Source of the DNA: Caprimulgus europaeus
Taxonomy: Eukaryota > Chordata > Aves > Caprimulgiformes > Caprimulgidae
DNA: 64,000 nucleotides
Assembly: GCA_907165065.1 (NCBI GenBank)
Contig: OU015528.1
Coordinates: 32,200,515 to 32,264,514, forward strand
Direction of reading: 5' to 3'
Below, in pieces: positions 43,301 to 54,913 of the stretch (positions within the stretch are counted from its first letter, which is position 1; every line of letters begins with the position of its first letter). The position numbers and the translations under genes were made by a program. The notes beneath the pieces are model-generated. The model saw only the letters and a list, made by a program, of their open reading frames with translations, did no database searches and had not been told where the DNA came from.

Positions 43301-46300
43301 GTCGGTACCTGCCTCTAACGTGGTTGCCATCACCAACTTTTCTTGCCTGGGAGCAGCAATAGTAAGTAATGCATTGCAGACAACCTTGGACCTTACTCTG
43401 CCATTGACCTCTATTTAATTTCCCATGTTCAGCATGGAGCTGGAGAACCTATGTCTACCTCCTGCAGGCCAGTCATCACTGTGATGCTCTTAATGTGTAA
43501 CAGGCCAGTGGAAGGGACATTTTTAAAAGCTGCACTAACACTATAGTTCTCATGGATCAGAAACTCTCATCATTCTGGCATTTTGAGAATAACCAAATGG
43601 ACAGAAGTCTGCTTGCCCATGGCCGCTTGTGTTTAAACCAATCTCTAGCATTGAAAAGTCAATTTTTTTTTCCATTTTTCCTGAAAAAGGGAATGCTCTT
43701 CCCATTTTGACACAGGCATATTTCTTGAATGACTGCAAAAAATGCTTCTCCCTTCTAAACAACGTCTAGTTATTAACAGTTCATATTTTAAAATGCTATT
43801 TATTATGAGTGGAAATATGCAAAATTTCCTTAAAAGCTGACTTGCAAATGTTAATACAGGGATAAATGAACAGTTGATGAATAAGTTCTTCAGAAGCAAG
43901 TGGCTTTAGAAACACTCCATAAATTTTCCCCATTACCACATTTAAAAACATTTGAAATAATTGTTGGAACTCATTGAATGCTGATAACTCTGCTTTATGA
44001 ATGTGAACTAATGGAATAAAGTGATAATTATTTAGCTGCTGTTGCATTTTAATTCAATCGTGGCATGGCTGTTACAGTACAGTGCAGCCTTTACTTTTTT
44101 ATTTGCTATAGGCAAATAAAACCTGCTCGGCAGTCTCAGGTATTAGCCCTTGAAGTACCTGGTTGGGTTGGGAGAAGGAAGGCAGAAACAATGCTAAAGA
44201 CCATAGATGCTTCTGTGGTATCGAAACATCCCCACAGTGCACTTCAGCAGAGCCTGATTTTCAGGTCCTGTTGCAGTCAAGAGGGATCAGAGTGTGACTG
44301 TCACCAGAGCCACCCACGCAGAGCTGGCGAACGTGATGCTGGACCTATGGGAGCAGGAAAGGATGGGTTGCCTTAGGCCATCTCAGAGCCTCTTAGGCCT
44401 CCTGCTGAGCCTGTGGCATGTCTGCCAGCCCAGACATGTGCTAACTGGGACACCTCAGGGCACCCCCGGCACCCCTTCCTGGTGGCACATGTGCAACTAC
44501 ATTGAGCAATTGACTGTGGTTGCTTCCACCTCACAGCCTTTGCCAGAGAACTTTCTGTTGAGGTGGTTACATGTTAGTAGGGACAATTTTAATGAATTTA
44601 AATTTGCTTTTGAACTCAGCATTTCTATTCTTTCAAAAAGTTGAGCTACCATGAAATAGCACCTTATCCCACTTGGAAACTGGATAAAATTCATTGTGCC
44701 TATCTCAGAGGTGGCAGAGAGCAAAGGTAAGACTGATGCATCCAAAACCACCCTCCCAAACCTGCCTTCTGCAAAGCATCCTTCTAGTGACTGGTAACAG
44801 GGACCCAAATTAAAAAAATAAATAAAAAAATGAAGAAATTAAATGTGCTGATTGACTGCAGCCGCATTAAACCAGACATTTCATTTCAGCAATACAGCGA
44901 GAACTCAGTCTTTGGGTTATTTAGTACATATTGAACCTAAGAGTGGCTCTTTGGCTTACTCATGGTTGGTTGCTGAATTTCTGTGATGCCATGAAGCAGA
45001 GTCACGCTGACATGCCAGCTGCCGTCCCCACCCAGGGAGAACAGAAATGTCTGTGGCAATTCCAGTATGGGTGTGCTCAGAGATGTGTTAACATCTAATC
45101 CCGTCACCACTCAAGTAATTTTCTCATTTCCATTAGTTGGACTCAGAGCTAGACCAGACACAGAACCAGCTGAGACTTTACATGAATTTTACCACGGAGT
45201 GTATTGTAAGGAGATGCTCGTATGCTGTATCTGCATAGTCTTTGACTATCAAAGAATGCTTACCTATTTAAAATGCTGGAATAATTATATTAATCCATAT
45301 GAGCTCCAGAGTGACAATGAGGGGTATTGAAATATCATTCAAATACCAAAATCACAGCACTCAAATGCAGCCTTCTCTGAAAGGATATTCACAGCATCTT
45401 ATCCCAAGTAGCAGCATCAAATTGCAAGTAACTGAAGAGTCATTCAGAGTTCCTCAAAACCTGGAGAAAGAAAGATGCCACTTAAAACATAGCAGCTTGT
45501 AAATGGGCTGGATGCACAGCTGAATCGAGGCTATTTGGCCTCCAATGCCTCAAAGCACTTTATAAGAATCATTCTGTTAGATCAGTCACTACATTTAGAA
45601 GAACGTTTGTAAATACAATTATACTTCAATGAAATCACTGCAGTGCTTGACTAGCTCTATATAACAGTGTTTAAGAACTGTCATACCAATGTAAAGCATA
45701 ATTTTCAGCATTTCCACTTGTAGAGTTTTACATATTTCATGTCACGTACTGCCATGATCTCTGCTGTACCCTGTGGTTTTGTTTGCCACTGTGATAGCAA
45801 CCCAGGTGTGAAAATGGGATCTTTGAAAGGCTGTACATCTTTTTATTTCTTAGTTCTCTTTGTAGTTGCAATTCTGAAAGAATTTTTATCTGGTTTCATT
45901 AAAGATTTTATAGCAAGCTAAGTGTATTGGAAAAGGCCTGTCCTTCAGTTGTAAACTGGTTATCTAACCATGCATTTGCCCATAGCAGCTGCAAACCTGA
46001 GTAGCTAATGCCTTCAGAAATGCTGGTGCATCATGAACACGTGCATTTCAAGAGCTGAGGTCTGCTGCCTCATCTCGTCAATGGAAAGTATTTTATGAAT
46101 CAATATCACTCTGAATTTTAAGAGCACTTTGACAGAACAGATATTTTTTTACTGGTGTACAAAAAATATTGGTTTCTACAAATATAATGCTACCCTTTTG
46201 TAGCATTAGGTGGAAAAAATTAAGGGGGGAAAGGAAAATTTTATAGAGGAAGGTTGATAAGGTTTGAAAAAGGAATGTTTGAAAAACTGAGAAATGAGAG

Positions 46301-49300
46301 GCCAGGAAAAAAAATGGCACCTTCTAAAAAATTCTCTGAGTGGTCATTCTGCAGTAAGGCTTTGCTGCTGTGTGTGAACACAACTGAAGTATATTGGCAA
46401 AGGTTTTCTGAACACCATCCTGAGCACCGCATCAAGCCACTACCTACTGATGATTTTGTAGGGGTTTTACCAATGCAGTGACCCAACCTCATCAATGCTG
46501 TGTGCTAGAAACCCGCTGAGGAGCACCTCCTTGGGCCATCTACAAAAAGCATAATTTGCCATTGGCAATTTAAAGAGCCCTGTGGGACAATCCTCATCCT
46601 TTCACATGCATGTGCAGGCCACTTGTGTGGCCTGAGCACTTGGAAAGTTTCACAAGCACTAATTGCTGAGGCTCATTGCTGGCAGCCCCTCCATGAGCTT
46701 GGGGCTTGCTCCATTGCCAAATGGACCGCTCTGAGCTATTTTCCACCTGCCACCAGCCCCAGCTGGCACAGAACTGGCCTTGGAGTGTCCCTGGATGTGA
46801 TTGTCCTTACTTTAAAGTAATGATGCTTTTTACCATTGACTTCAGCCAGCTGGGAGTGAAGCCCTGTTCTGATTTGCTTTTAATCAAGAGTATTTTTCTC
46901 ATTTCCTTTTTCAGCTTTGGTTTGCAGCTTGTTTTTCTTTCTTGTGCATATTAAAAATATGCAATAAAAAGGATCTGTTAGTGTTCAGCAGCCTAAAAAT
47001 CAAGGTTTTGTTGTTCCCTGGAAGCAATTTCTGAACTTTCTCTGCCTGACAGTGCCAGTAGATTTTCCAGAGCCAATAATCACAAAATGTCAGCATTGCT
47101 AAATGAGGACAATAAATTTTCAAACAGTTCCATAACATGATTTTACCAGACATTAAAAGGTTCAGGCATGAACTGTAAATAAATTCCAGTCTTGCAGCTA
47201 TGCCTCTTTAGTTGGAGCCTAAATTATCACTGAGATAATCAGTCATGCAGTTATTGTCCTGTTTTGTAATGGCCCTGTATTTTGCTAGTCATTGGGCTCT
47301 CCTGCAAAGGTACGGATTCCCCATTAAAGTGTGAAAATTCCTCTGCTGTAGAAGGAGTGTGAAGAAAATAAAAAATCAGAAAGAATCTTGGATCAAATGT
47401 AGGTTGTGTGATTAGGCATCTACTTTCTGTAACTTTCTGGAACTTCCTGGGACCATGTGAGGAAACATTGAAAGACAGATCTAAGCAAAGGGACAAAGAG
47501 CAAACCCTTCCTCCCCTTTCTTGTTGGTGTCATGATGAACATGCACTCTGGTTTCTTCTCTGTGAGCCTCTAAATTTGTGTCTGTGTCCCTGCTGGGAGG
47601 AGGATGCACAGTGCTGGTGCTGGCAGTGAAAGGAAGGTGCACCATCTGCCTTTCATGTCCAGGAAGGGGCAAGGCAGGGGGATACCCACATCCCACATCC
47701 TCAATGACACCAAAGGCTTTCACTGTGTCTGCAGGGCAATTCAACTGCAGAATCTGCTTTTGGGTAGAGGCAGGACCTGGCTTACAGTTGAACCCTCTGT
47801 GCCCTCTCAGCACTTGCAGGAGCAAATCACTTAGAAGATCCCAGAGATGTCCAGACCACCACATATTCAATAGCTGTTTTGGAAACTGGGCAGGATAGAA
47901 GTGATTTAACCAGCTCTGTGCTTTGTCCTCATGGAGTAGGGGCTGGTGAAACCATGTTTGAACGTGGCCTGCGGATTGTCAGGACTGGCTGGAAATCTAG
48001 CCCTGTACTGGCACCTTCCCTGCACCCAGCAGAGAGCCAAGCCTTCGCCTGCCTTTTGCTAAGGACTCGTGTCCCAGTGCAGCTGCTGGTCAGGTTTGCT
48101 GGGTGGGAAACTGGCTGCAGTTCTTGTTCCTGCACACCAAGGTCATACAGCTGGTGGCTTTCCTTGTTCTCCAGCACGGCTGCAGGAGCATCAACTTACA
48201 CTTCAATAGTGAGTGAAAATACCAACTAAATCAATGATTTTGCCATTAGGATTCAGACCAGCATCTGATCCTTTCTCTTAAAAAATGGTGAGTCACCAGC
48301 TGTATGTATTTCACCTCTGTTTTTAGGTATCACCGGAAGACCTGACAGTTTGCCTTGGAAACGGCTGGAGGGGAAGTGAATTAACTCCAGAATATTGCCT
48401 GCCACCAGGGTGAGCTCCGTGCATGGTAAATTCATGTGGAAAACTGAGCACCTGGTCTTGTGCCAAGGGGGAGAGGGAGCTCAAGAATTCAAACAAGTCT
48501 ATGTGGACAGGTCTGACCTCATGTTCACTTCAGAGCCCTTCAGACCCCAGGCACTGGTTTGAGTGGCACTTCTTATTAACACCCATATTCAAGCTTTCAT
48601 GTATTGGAGCTGTGGGATGGTAATTTTGTGTAGTGCAGTCTTGCCTTTTCTACTTGGGAAGTCCAGAAAAACTAGAGGTCTTCCTGCACTTTAGCAAAAC
48701 CCCTACTAAGTTGAAGCCTCTATCTAAGTTAAGGTACAGGAAAAAGGGATACTGTCAGATTTTACCCACAATCTCCACAATCGTAATTTCCTGTAGGATT
48801 CAAATGACCTTTATGAGGAAGAAGTATCAGTGGAGGAGAGATCATAGAAGAGCAAGATGCTCCTGCTACCACCAGCTCCTCTCCTGGTGATCGGTAGTGC
48901 ATGTTGGGGAGTGATTTTTAGGAGGATAAAGGAAGAAGTGAACAGAATGGAAGTTTAGATGAGGAAAGAAAGGAAAAATATAGTCATAGAAAGACTTGGA
49001 GAAACAAGGTAAAGAGAGAGGCAGGAATATAGGAAAAGACAGGCTGGTTTGCAACTGTGGAGATATCAATAATGGAAGAAATCCCTTCCAGAGCAGCAGG
49101 GTCTGTGCCCACCAGCTGGCCTGCCTTTGTAGGTGGCAGTGGAGCATCCCAAAAGGTTCATGTTGGGAACCTTTGCCACCCAGGCTGGCTCTGCTGGGGA
49201 AACTGGGATTAACAGCACATGTGGAAAGATGAGTCTGCCATTGCAAAGACTTAGCTGTGAATTGTTCAGCCTATCAAAGTGACTTGTTATCCGGGTCTTG

Positions 49301-52300
49301 TGGAGAACCAAGGAAAAAATGAAGAAATGCAATTATTTTTCATGTATTATAGAGTTTCTGGATGACCTACAGGCACTCCTGCTGAGGCCACCTGCAGATT
49401 TATACTGCAATTGTGACAAATTAGATTTTTCTGCATTCCTCCATATGCAGTAAAAAACCCAATATTATGTGTAATATGCTAGCAGATAAACCAGAAACTT
49501 TTTGTGGATATGCTGTGTCTATTAAAACATACAATGTTGATCTCTTGCCCCAGTTTGCATTGTGCAGAGCATTTCATCACCTTGTAGCTTGAAGAATGCT
49601 CCAAGGCTGACTTTTCCAAAGAAAGAATTCTTGTGAAACAAAAAAAAATTGAGATGAAGGCTGCAAACTTAAGAGGCAGCTTACCTTTGGTATAAATGTG
49701 TTTACTTTAGTGGAGTAGAAAGTTGAGATGTAGGAATTAAAACTTTCCCAAACATTCTTATGGGGCTCATAGTTGAAAGGAGACAAGAAAACTGATAGAG
49801 CAGAAAGTTTCTCAGAACTGGTGGCTTAATCAGAGGAAGAAAAAAATGTTTTTCAGCATTTTCATTGGCCAAAAACATTATTTGATTAATTGATTAATCA
49901 CTATATTTGCATGGGATGAATAGTCTGTACTGCCATAAGATAGGACGGTGATGGTTTGATGCTGCTGGAGCTGATTTTGCCCAGAAGCCCTGGGTGACGT
50001 TCACACATGAGACATCCCCGTGGACCAGCCAGGATGGCTCAGCATAAGGGCTGGGGCCTGGCTGCACTGGCGCATAGGGACACACTGCCCTGGCTGTTGT
50101 GTTTGACCCAGGCTTTGTGCCAAGTTAAAATGGGATGCTTGTGAGGGCAGCACATACATCGCTGTGTGCAGCAGGGCCCCAGGAGGGAAATCGGTGGAGG
50201 AGTTGCTCCATTCCTGAGGTGTCTGGTGCAGCCACACGAGCTCCTGCTTGGCTGGTGAACACCACGTCTGGGGAGACAAGCAGCAAGTCAACCTGCCTGC
50301 TGAGCCCTGCTGAGCCTGCAGCTGCAGCTGCAGTGGGGGAGCCCGTCAAAGGTGGTTTTCAAACCTCTGGTTTGGAAACTAGCTGTAGTTTTAATAACTG
50401 AGTCCTCTGAGTCAGGCCAAACCACCTCTGACACCTCCCAGAAACCTGTCTCAGAAAAATTACACAGTGCCCTATTAACTCAGCCCTTCTGTCAGGTGTG
50501 GTGTACATGAACACCAGCCCTGCTGTTCGGTGGGGATGAGAGCTTGGCTCACATCCTACCCGAGTGCTGTAGCTGGCAAATCACTGTGCATAAACAGTTT
50601 TTCCGAAGAAGACAACCTCCCTCTATAGGGAAGATTTATTTCTGGAAAATGTTTTGAAGTGTGATTATATAGTATCTGACATAAATTGCCCACACCAAGT
50701 AACTGGACAGTTGGATGATGAATTAGTTCTGGCTGCTTTCCATCCTGTTGTTTCAGAGGTATCAGGTAATGGATGGCTCATATGCTCTACACATTATATA
50801 AATAATTTAGTTTACATCTAGGAAAATATGTCTTGTCTGTGAAGCAGAGAATTACTGTCTGTGTGGCTCAGAGATGGCTCTAAACCATTTCAGTCAAGCA
50901 TAATAAATTAGGATACAGTGAAAGAGTTTATTTTCTTCACCGTTGCTGTTATTTGATTCAGCTACTGCAAAACTCTGTGTGAAATCCTATTGCCTGGACA
51001 AATATTACAACATAAATTTTAGAGTAAGACACAAGGAAATTATGTAAGATGAGAAACAATATATGTACTACTGTAGGAAAGCTTCATGGGATATTTGCTT
51101 ACATCATTTCAAATAAACAGAAGCTTCACACTGCTTTTGCTCAGATAACCAAAATTTTATGTTTTTAAGCTATTACTATCAACCAAATGCTCTAAAGAGA
51201 GACTTTTCCCTAAAAGAGAGGGCTGGAAACACCACCCAAAGCCTGACCACATCTGTAGTCAGTGTTGAAATTCTGCTGAGTTACAGAACAGCATGATTTT
51301 TCCCCAGATGTTTCAATTCTTTCCTGAAGCATTTGACTACACTTCTGAAAGCAGTTGAATTACTATTGCCTAAGAAGTGGCCACCCCTTGGGATGCTTAG
51401 TTTGCCTTAACTGTGGTTTTTTGGATGTATTTGATTATGTGATTGTAACAGGAGAATCTTTAGATGAACAGCTTGTCAAGAAAAGTTTACTTCCTTCAGA
51501 GTTATTTACTGTTCACCTTTCCTTTGATTAAGAACATTTTCTGTATGGGAGCAGCAATTAAGAAAACTCTTCTTTTTAATTAATGGATGAAATTATCCAT
51601 GTTTCTGCCCCAGTCTTCTTTGTTACAGTGCATAACCTTTATTTTTACAAGCAGTGCATCAACAAGTCACAGCCATTTTATATTCTAAAGCACCTTAACC
51701 ACCCCCAAAGCTACACTCTTTCCTTCCTCTGTGTACCTACAGCATGGAGTAGAGGGGGCTGTTATACCCATAAATGAATTGCATTATCCATGGGGGAAGT
51801 TAAAAAGGTAATGAAAAGTTAATGTGGTATTTGCTTCTTTTTTATACACTAATTAAAATGATTTATAGCCATGATGTTTATCTAAAAACACAATTAGAAT
51901 ATTAGATTAAGTGTTTACTTTTGATGTGATACATGTAATTTTGTAGGAAGGCAGAATACAATTTCAGCCCAGTGCACAGGGAATTGAGAGAACAACTGAA
52001 GTTGTTTCTCAGTTAATCAGTTCTCATTTGCTTTACCCCTCTCTGTAAATGTCTCTTAATTAGAAGGGGTAGGTACGGTGTTACACTGACATGTACTGCC
52101 TTACAAAGACGAAGTGGTCTTGATTCCATAAGAAATAAAATCTACCGAGTGTTTCAAAGGCAGCCCAGTGGTTAGAAACCAGGTCAAGCAATGGCAAATC
52201 TGTGTTTCCGAGGGCTGTTTGTGGCTGGTGTGAAGTGAGCTGATGGGCTCAGCTCCAGCTCTCAGCAGGGTGGTGTCCGTCCTGCAGACAGCAAGCTAAT

Positions 52301-54315
52301 ACAGACTGGGAACCTACTAACACCCCACAGACCTCCTGGGTTCCAGGACAGCTACCCCTACAGCCACCATTGATCAGGGTTGCTTTCAGTCGTAGAAAAT
52401 GACCTCTTTTTCAAGTCTGACAGCTTCTTTCCAGTTTTGAGACCGCACGTGCCTGGTTCAGCAAGTTGGCGAATCATGGGTGGGACTAGGCAGTGGTGCA
52501 TGAGATGTTGGGTCGTGGATCTAAAGGGGACAGTGTGGCACTGCCCTACAAACATGTGAGACAAGCAGGTGGGCAGTGAGAAAGGCACCTCATGTGTGAG
52601 ACTTGAAGGATCTGAAGGGCAGCAAGAAGAGAGTGTGGAGGAAGGCCATGGGCATGGCAGCAGCCCTAGTATTTGGGGGAGTGTGGACAACCCTGTCCTC
52701 TTCCTTGTCATCCCTGAGGTGGTGGAGGCAGGTGCTCACCCTCTTGCCAGGCACAGGCTGGGAGCAGGGCACACAGAGGCCTTAAGGGAACCAACAGCAT
52801 GGACAGATCCTAGTTTTGGGATCTGGCCCAAGTTGCATCCCTGGCTTTGCAGTAGAGCATTGTGTGGGTAAAGGATCGACCCCTCTGCAGGGTGTGTGGC
52901 CACCTCCCTGTGAGTGGTGGAAGGTGGAGGTGTGTCGGGGGTGGGGGTGAGGGGACCTTGCTAGGTTTATCCCTGATGTGGAAGATGAACATCGCCCCAC
53001 CTCAGATGTCCTGAAGGGGTGCCCCTGGGTTGCTTTGGGTGTGGCTTAGACATGGCCAAGCTACATGAACCTCATTTTGTCATTTGGAGTGACCTGCTGG
53101 ACCGGTAGGACTCTTACGGCTGCTGTGGGCCATAAGAGTTTGGGTATGTTATAGCCCCAGTGTGGGAGCCCCAGGGGACAGGCAGTGTCTCCACCTCTAG
53201 CCATGTTAGTTAACTTCTGTAGCCAGGAAAACAGCAGCACAGGAGAAATTTCTCCCTTACTTTGGAAGCATGTTCAAGATGCAGATGATACCTGTCACAC
53301 TTAACAAGCAGGGGACAGAGCTTATACCCAGGCCTCTGCCACATGTTTTGACCTCCTCGGCTTGACTAAAGGGAAAGAGCCTGGACTTCAGTGGGGCAAT
53401 CTCTTCCTCCTCTTGTAGGGAGCAAAAAGTGCTGGGAGGTTACAGCAAATACACAGAACTCTCCCTTTGTTGACAGATCCTTTGAAAGCTGCAGAGAAAA
53501 AGCAATGGGGAGCTCTGTGGCTTGTTGCTGTGCTCTCCTGTATCACTGAGAGGTTTGCCATTTAGGCTGTGTGATGGTCACAGGTAAGGATGCCTGCCAC
53601 TGTGTTGGGTTGGCCGGGATGAGAAGCAGTCACCTGCATCTCACTAAGGATCTGGGGGCCAGCAAATGGTGCATGCCAAGGGATGGACCATGCAACCACA
53701 CAGCCGAGACCCCTTCTGGGAGTGACACCCCAGCACTTCACAGTGGCTCATGGCCCCTTGCAGCTTTTTGCCACAACCACTTGCATCAGAGCACCGATGA
53801 GGCTGTGGAAACCTCTCTTCAGCCCCCCAGCACCATGGGCATGGAGGGGCCTTGCTCCACCACCAGTCCAGCAGTGAGCAAAGCCCCTGGGCCATGCCGC
53901 TGGTCTCTGCTGTGCCAGGGAAGCCCAGTGCTTGCTGAGCCATCCCTGTCAGTGCTGGAGTGGCACCAGGGTGGGGGTTACAGGGTCTGAAACACCAGCA
54001 AGGGAGAAAGAAGCAAAACCAACCCAAAGAGCAGAAGAATTTTAACAGTCCCTGGTAATCAGGCTTTCATCTGTTGTCCACATTCTGCTCTTTAAACCCT
54101 GGGGTGACCCCAGCAGACTAGGGAAGTTGCCATTCTCGTTTCCCCCTCCCTTCTCTCTCTGTGCCGGCAGACCCCTCAGGTCATGGCAGGGTCCTTACCC
54201 CGTACCATCCCCTGGCTCCAGCATGGAGCACAGAGGAGACTTCAAACCCCCTCTGGGGGTTGTTTTAGGCAAGGCTGTAGAAGGATTTAGGGAGCGGGAA
54301 ATTTGCTGCGCCAGG
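40351..54315. other. Intergenic, no gene seen; GC content rises
   Basis: No coding sequence that I can support. GC content rises from about 43 kb and is highest near 47.5-50.4 and 52.2-54.3 kb. There, open frames of 100-139 codons appear on both strands at once, a composition effect. Noted: a 14-bp palindrome at 43271-43284, a purine-rich strand near 48895-49045, a (CTGCAG)3 run at 50316-50333, and AT-rich, homeobox-motif-bearing blocks near 46.9-47.3, 50.75-51.1 and 51.79-52.06 kb that could be regulatory. Confidence 0.6.
50316..50333. repeat. (CTGCAG)3 hexamer run
   Basis: Three perfect CTGCAG units; each unit is its own reverse complement. Eighteen bases in a GC-rich stretch. Confidence 0.75.
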
Positions 54316-54913
54316 CTAACTGCCCTGGTTTCATCTGGGATAGAGATAATTTTCTTCTTAGTAGCTAGAATGGCGCTGTGTTTTGGTTTCAGTATGGGAT
54401 TTGGTATGAGAAGTGTGTTGGTAATACACTGATGTTTTCAGTTGTTGCTAAGAAATCAAGGACTTTGCAGCTTCCCATGTTTTGCTACTCTGCAGGTGCA
54501 GAAGACTGAGGGGAGCATAGTAAGAGTAACAGATCCAAATTATATTCCACATCATACAGTGTAATGTTCAGTATATAAATGAGGATTGGCCAGAAAGCTC
54601 TCTCTCTTGCTCTTCTGGGATTGCTCGCCGGGAATGGGCTGGGCATCGGTTGGCGGATGGTGAGCAATTGCACTGTGCATCACTCATTGTGTATTCGTCC
54701 ATTACTACTGTTATTTTCAATCATTATTATTGTCATTATTAGTTTACTTTTAAAAAAATATTTTATTTCAATTATTAAATTGTTTTAATCTCAACTCGTG
54801 AGTTTTCTCACTTTTGCCCTTCTGATTCTCTCCCTCATATCCTGAGAAAGGGAGGGTGAGTGAGTGACTCTGTGGTGTTTGGCTGCTGGCTGGGTTAAAA
54901 CCAGCACACTAAC
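54316..54913 (+). mobile_element. Solo LTR of an avian endogenous retrovirus (ERVL-like), with target duplication
   Basis: The LTR runs 54321-54908 (588 bp), starts TGCCCTGGTTTCATCTGGGA and ends GGGTTAAAACCAGCACA. The ends form an imperfect inverted repeat in the TG...CA pattern. It is flanked by a perfect 5-bp direct repeat, ctaac, at 54316-54320 and 54909-54913. A TATATAAA box at 54572-54579 and ATTAAA at 54774-54779 give + orientation. The opening (ctggtttcatctgggatagag) resembles LTRs abundant in many birds, which I believe belong to the ERVL class. No internal retroviral region is next to it, so it looks like a solo LTR left by LTR-LTR recombination. Age is unclear; the intact ends and target duplication argue against great age. 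Confidence 0.85.

Noticed and set aside
47481-48229. Cluster of 100-129-codon frames on both strands
   Set aside because: Same GC-rich pattern, low-complexity residues and no recognisable family.
53571-54027. Overlapping open frames of 139 codons (+) and 127 codons (-)
   Set aside because: Both strands are open at once in GC-rich DNA; the residues are Pro/Cys/Trp/His-rich with no domain or splice context. A composition effect.
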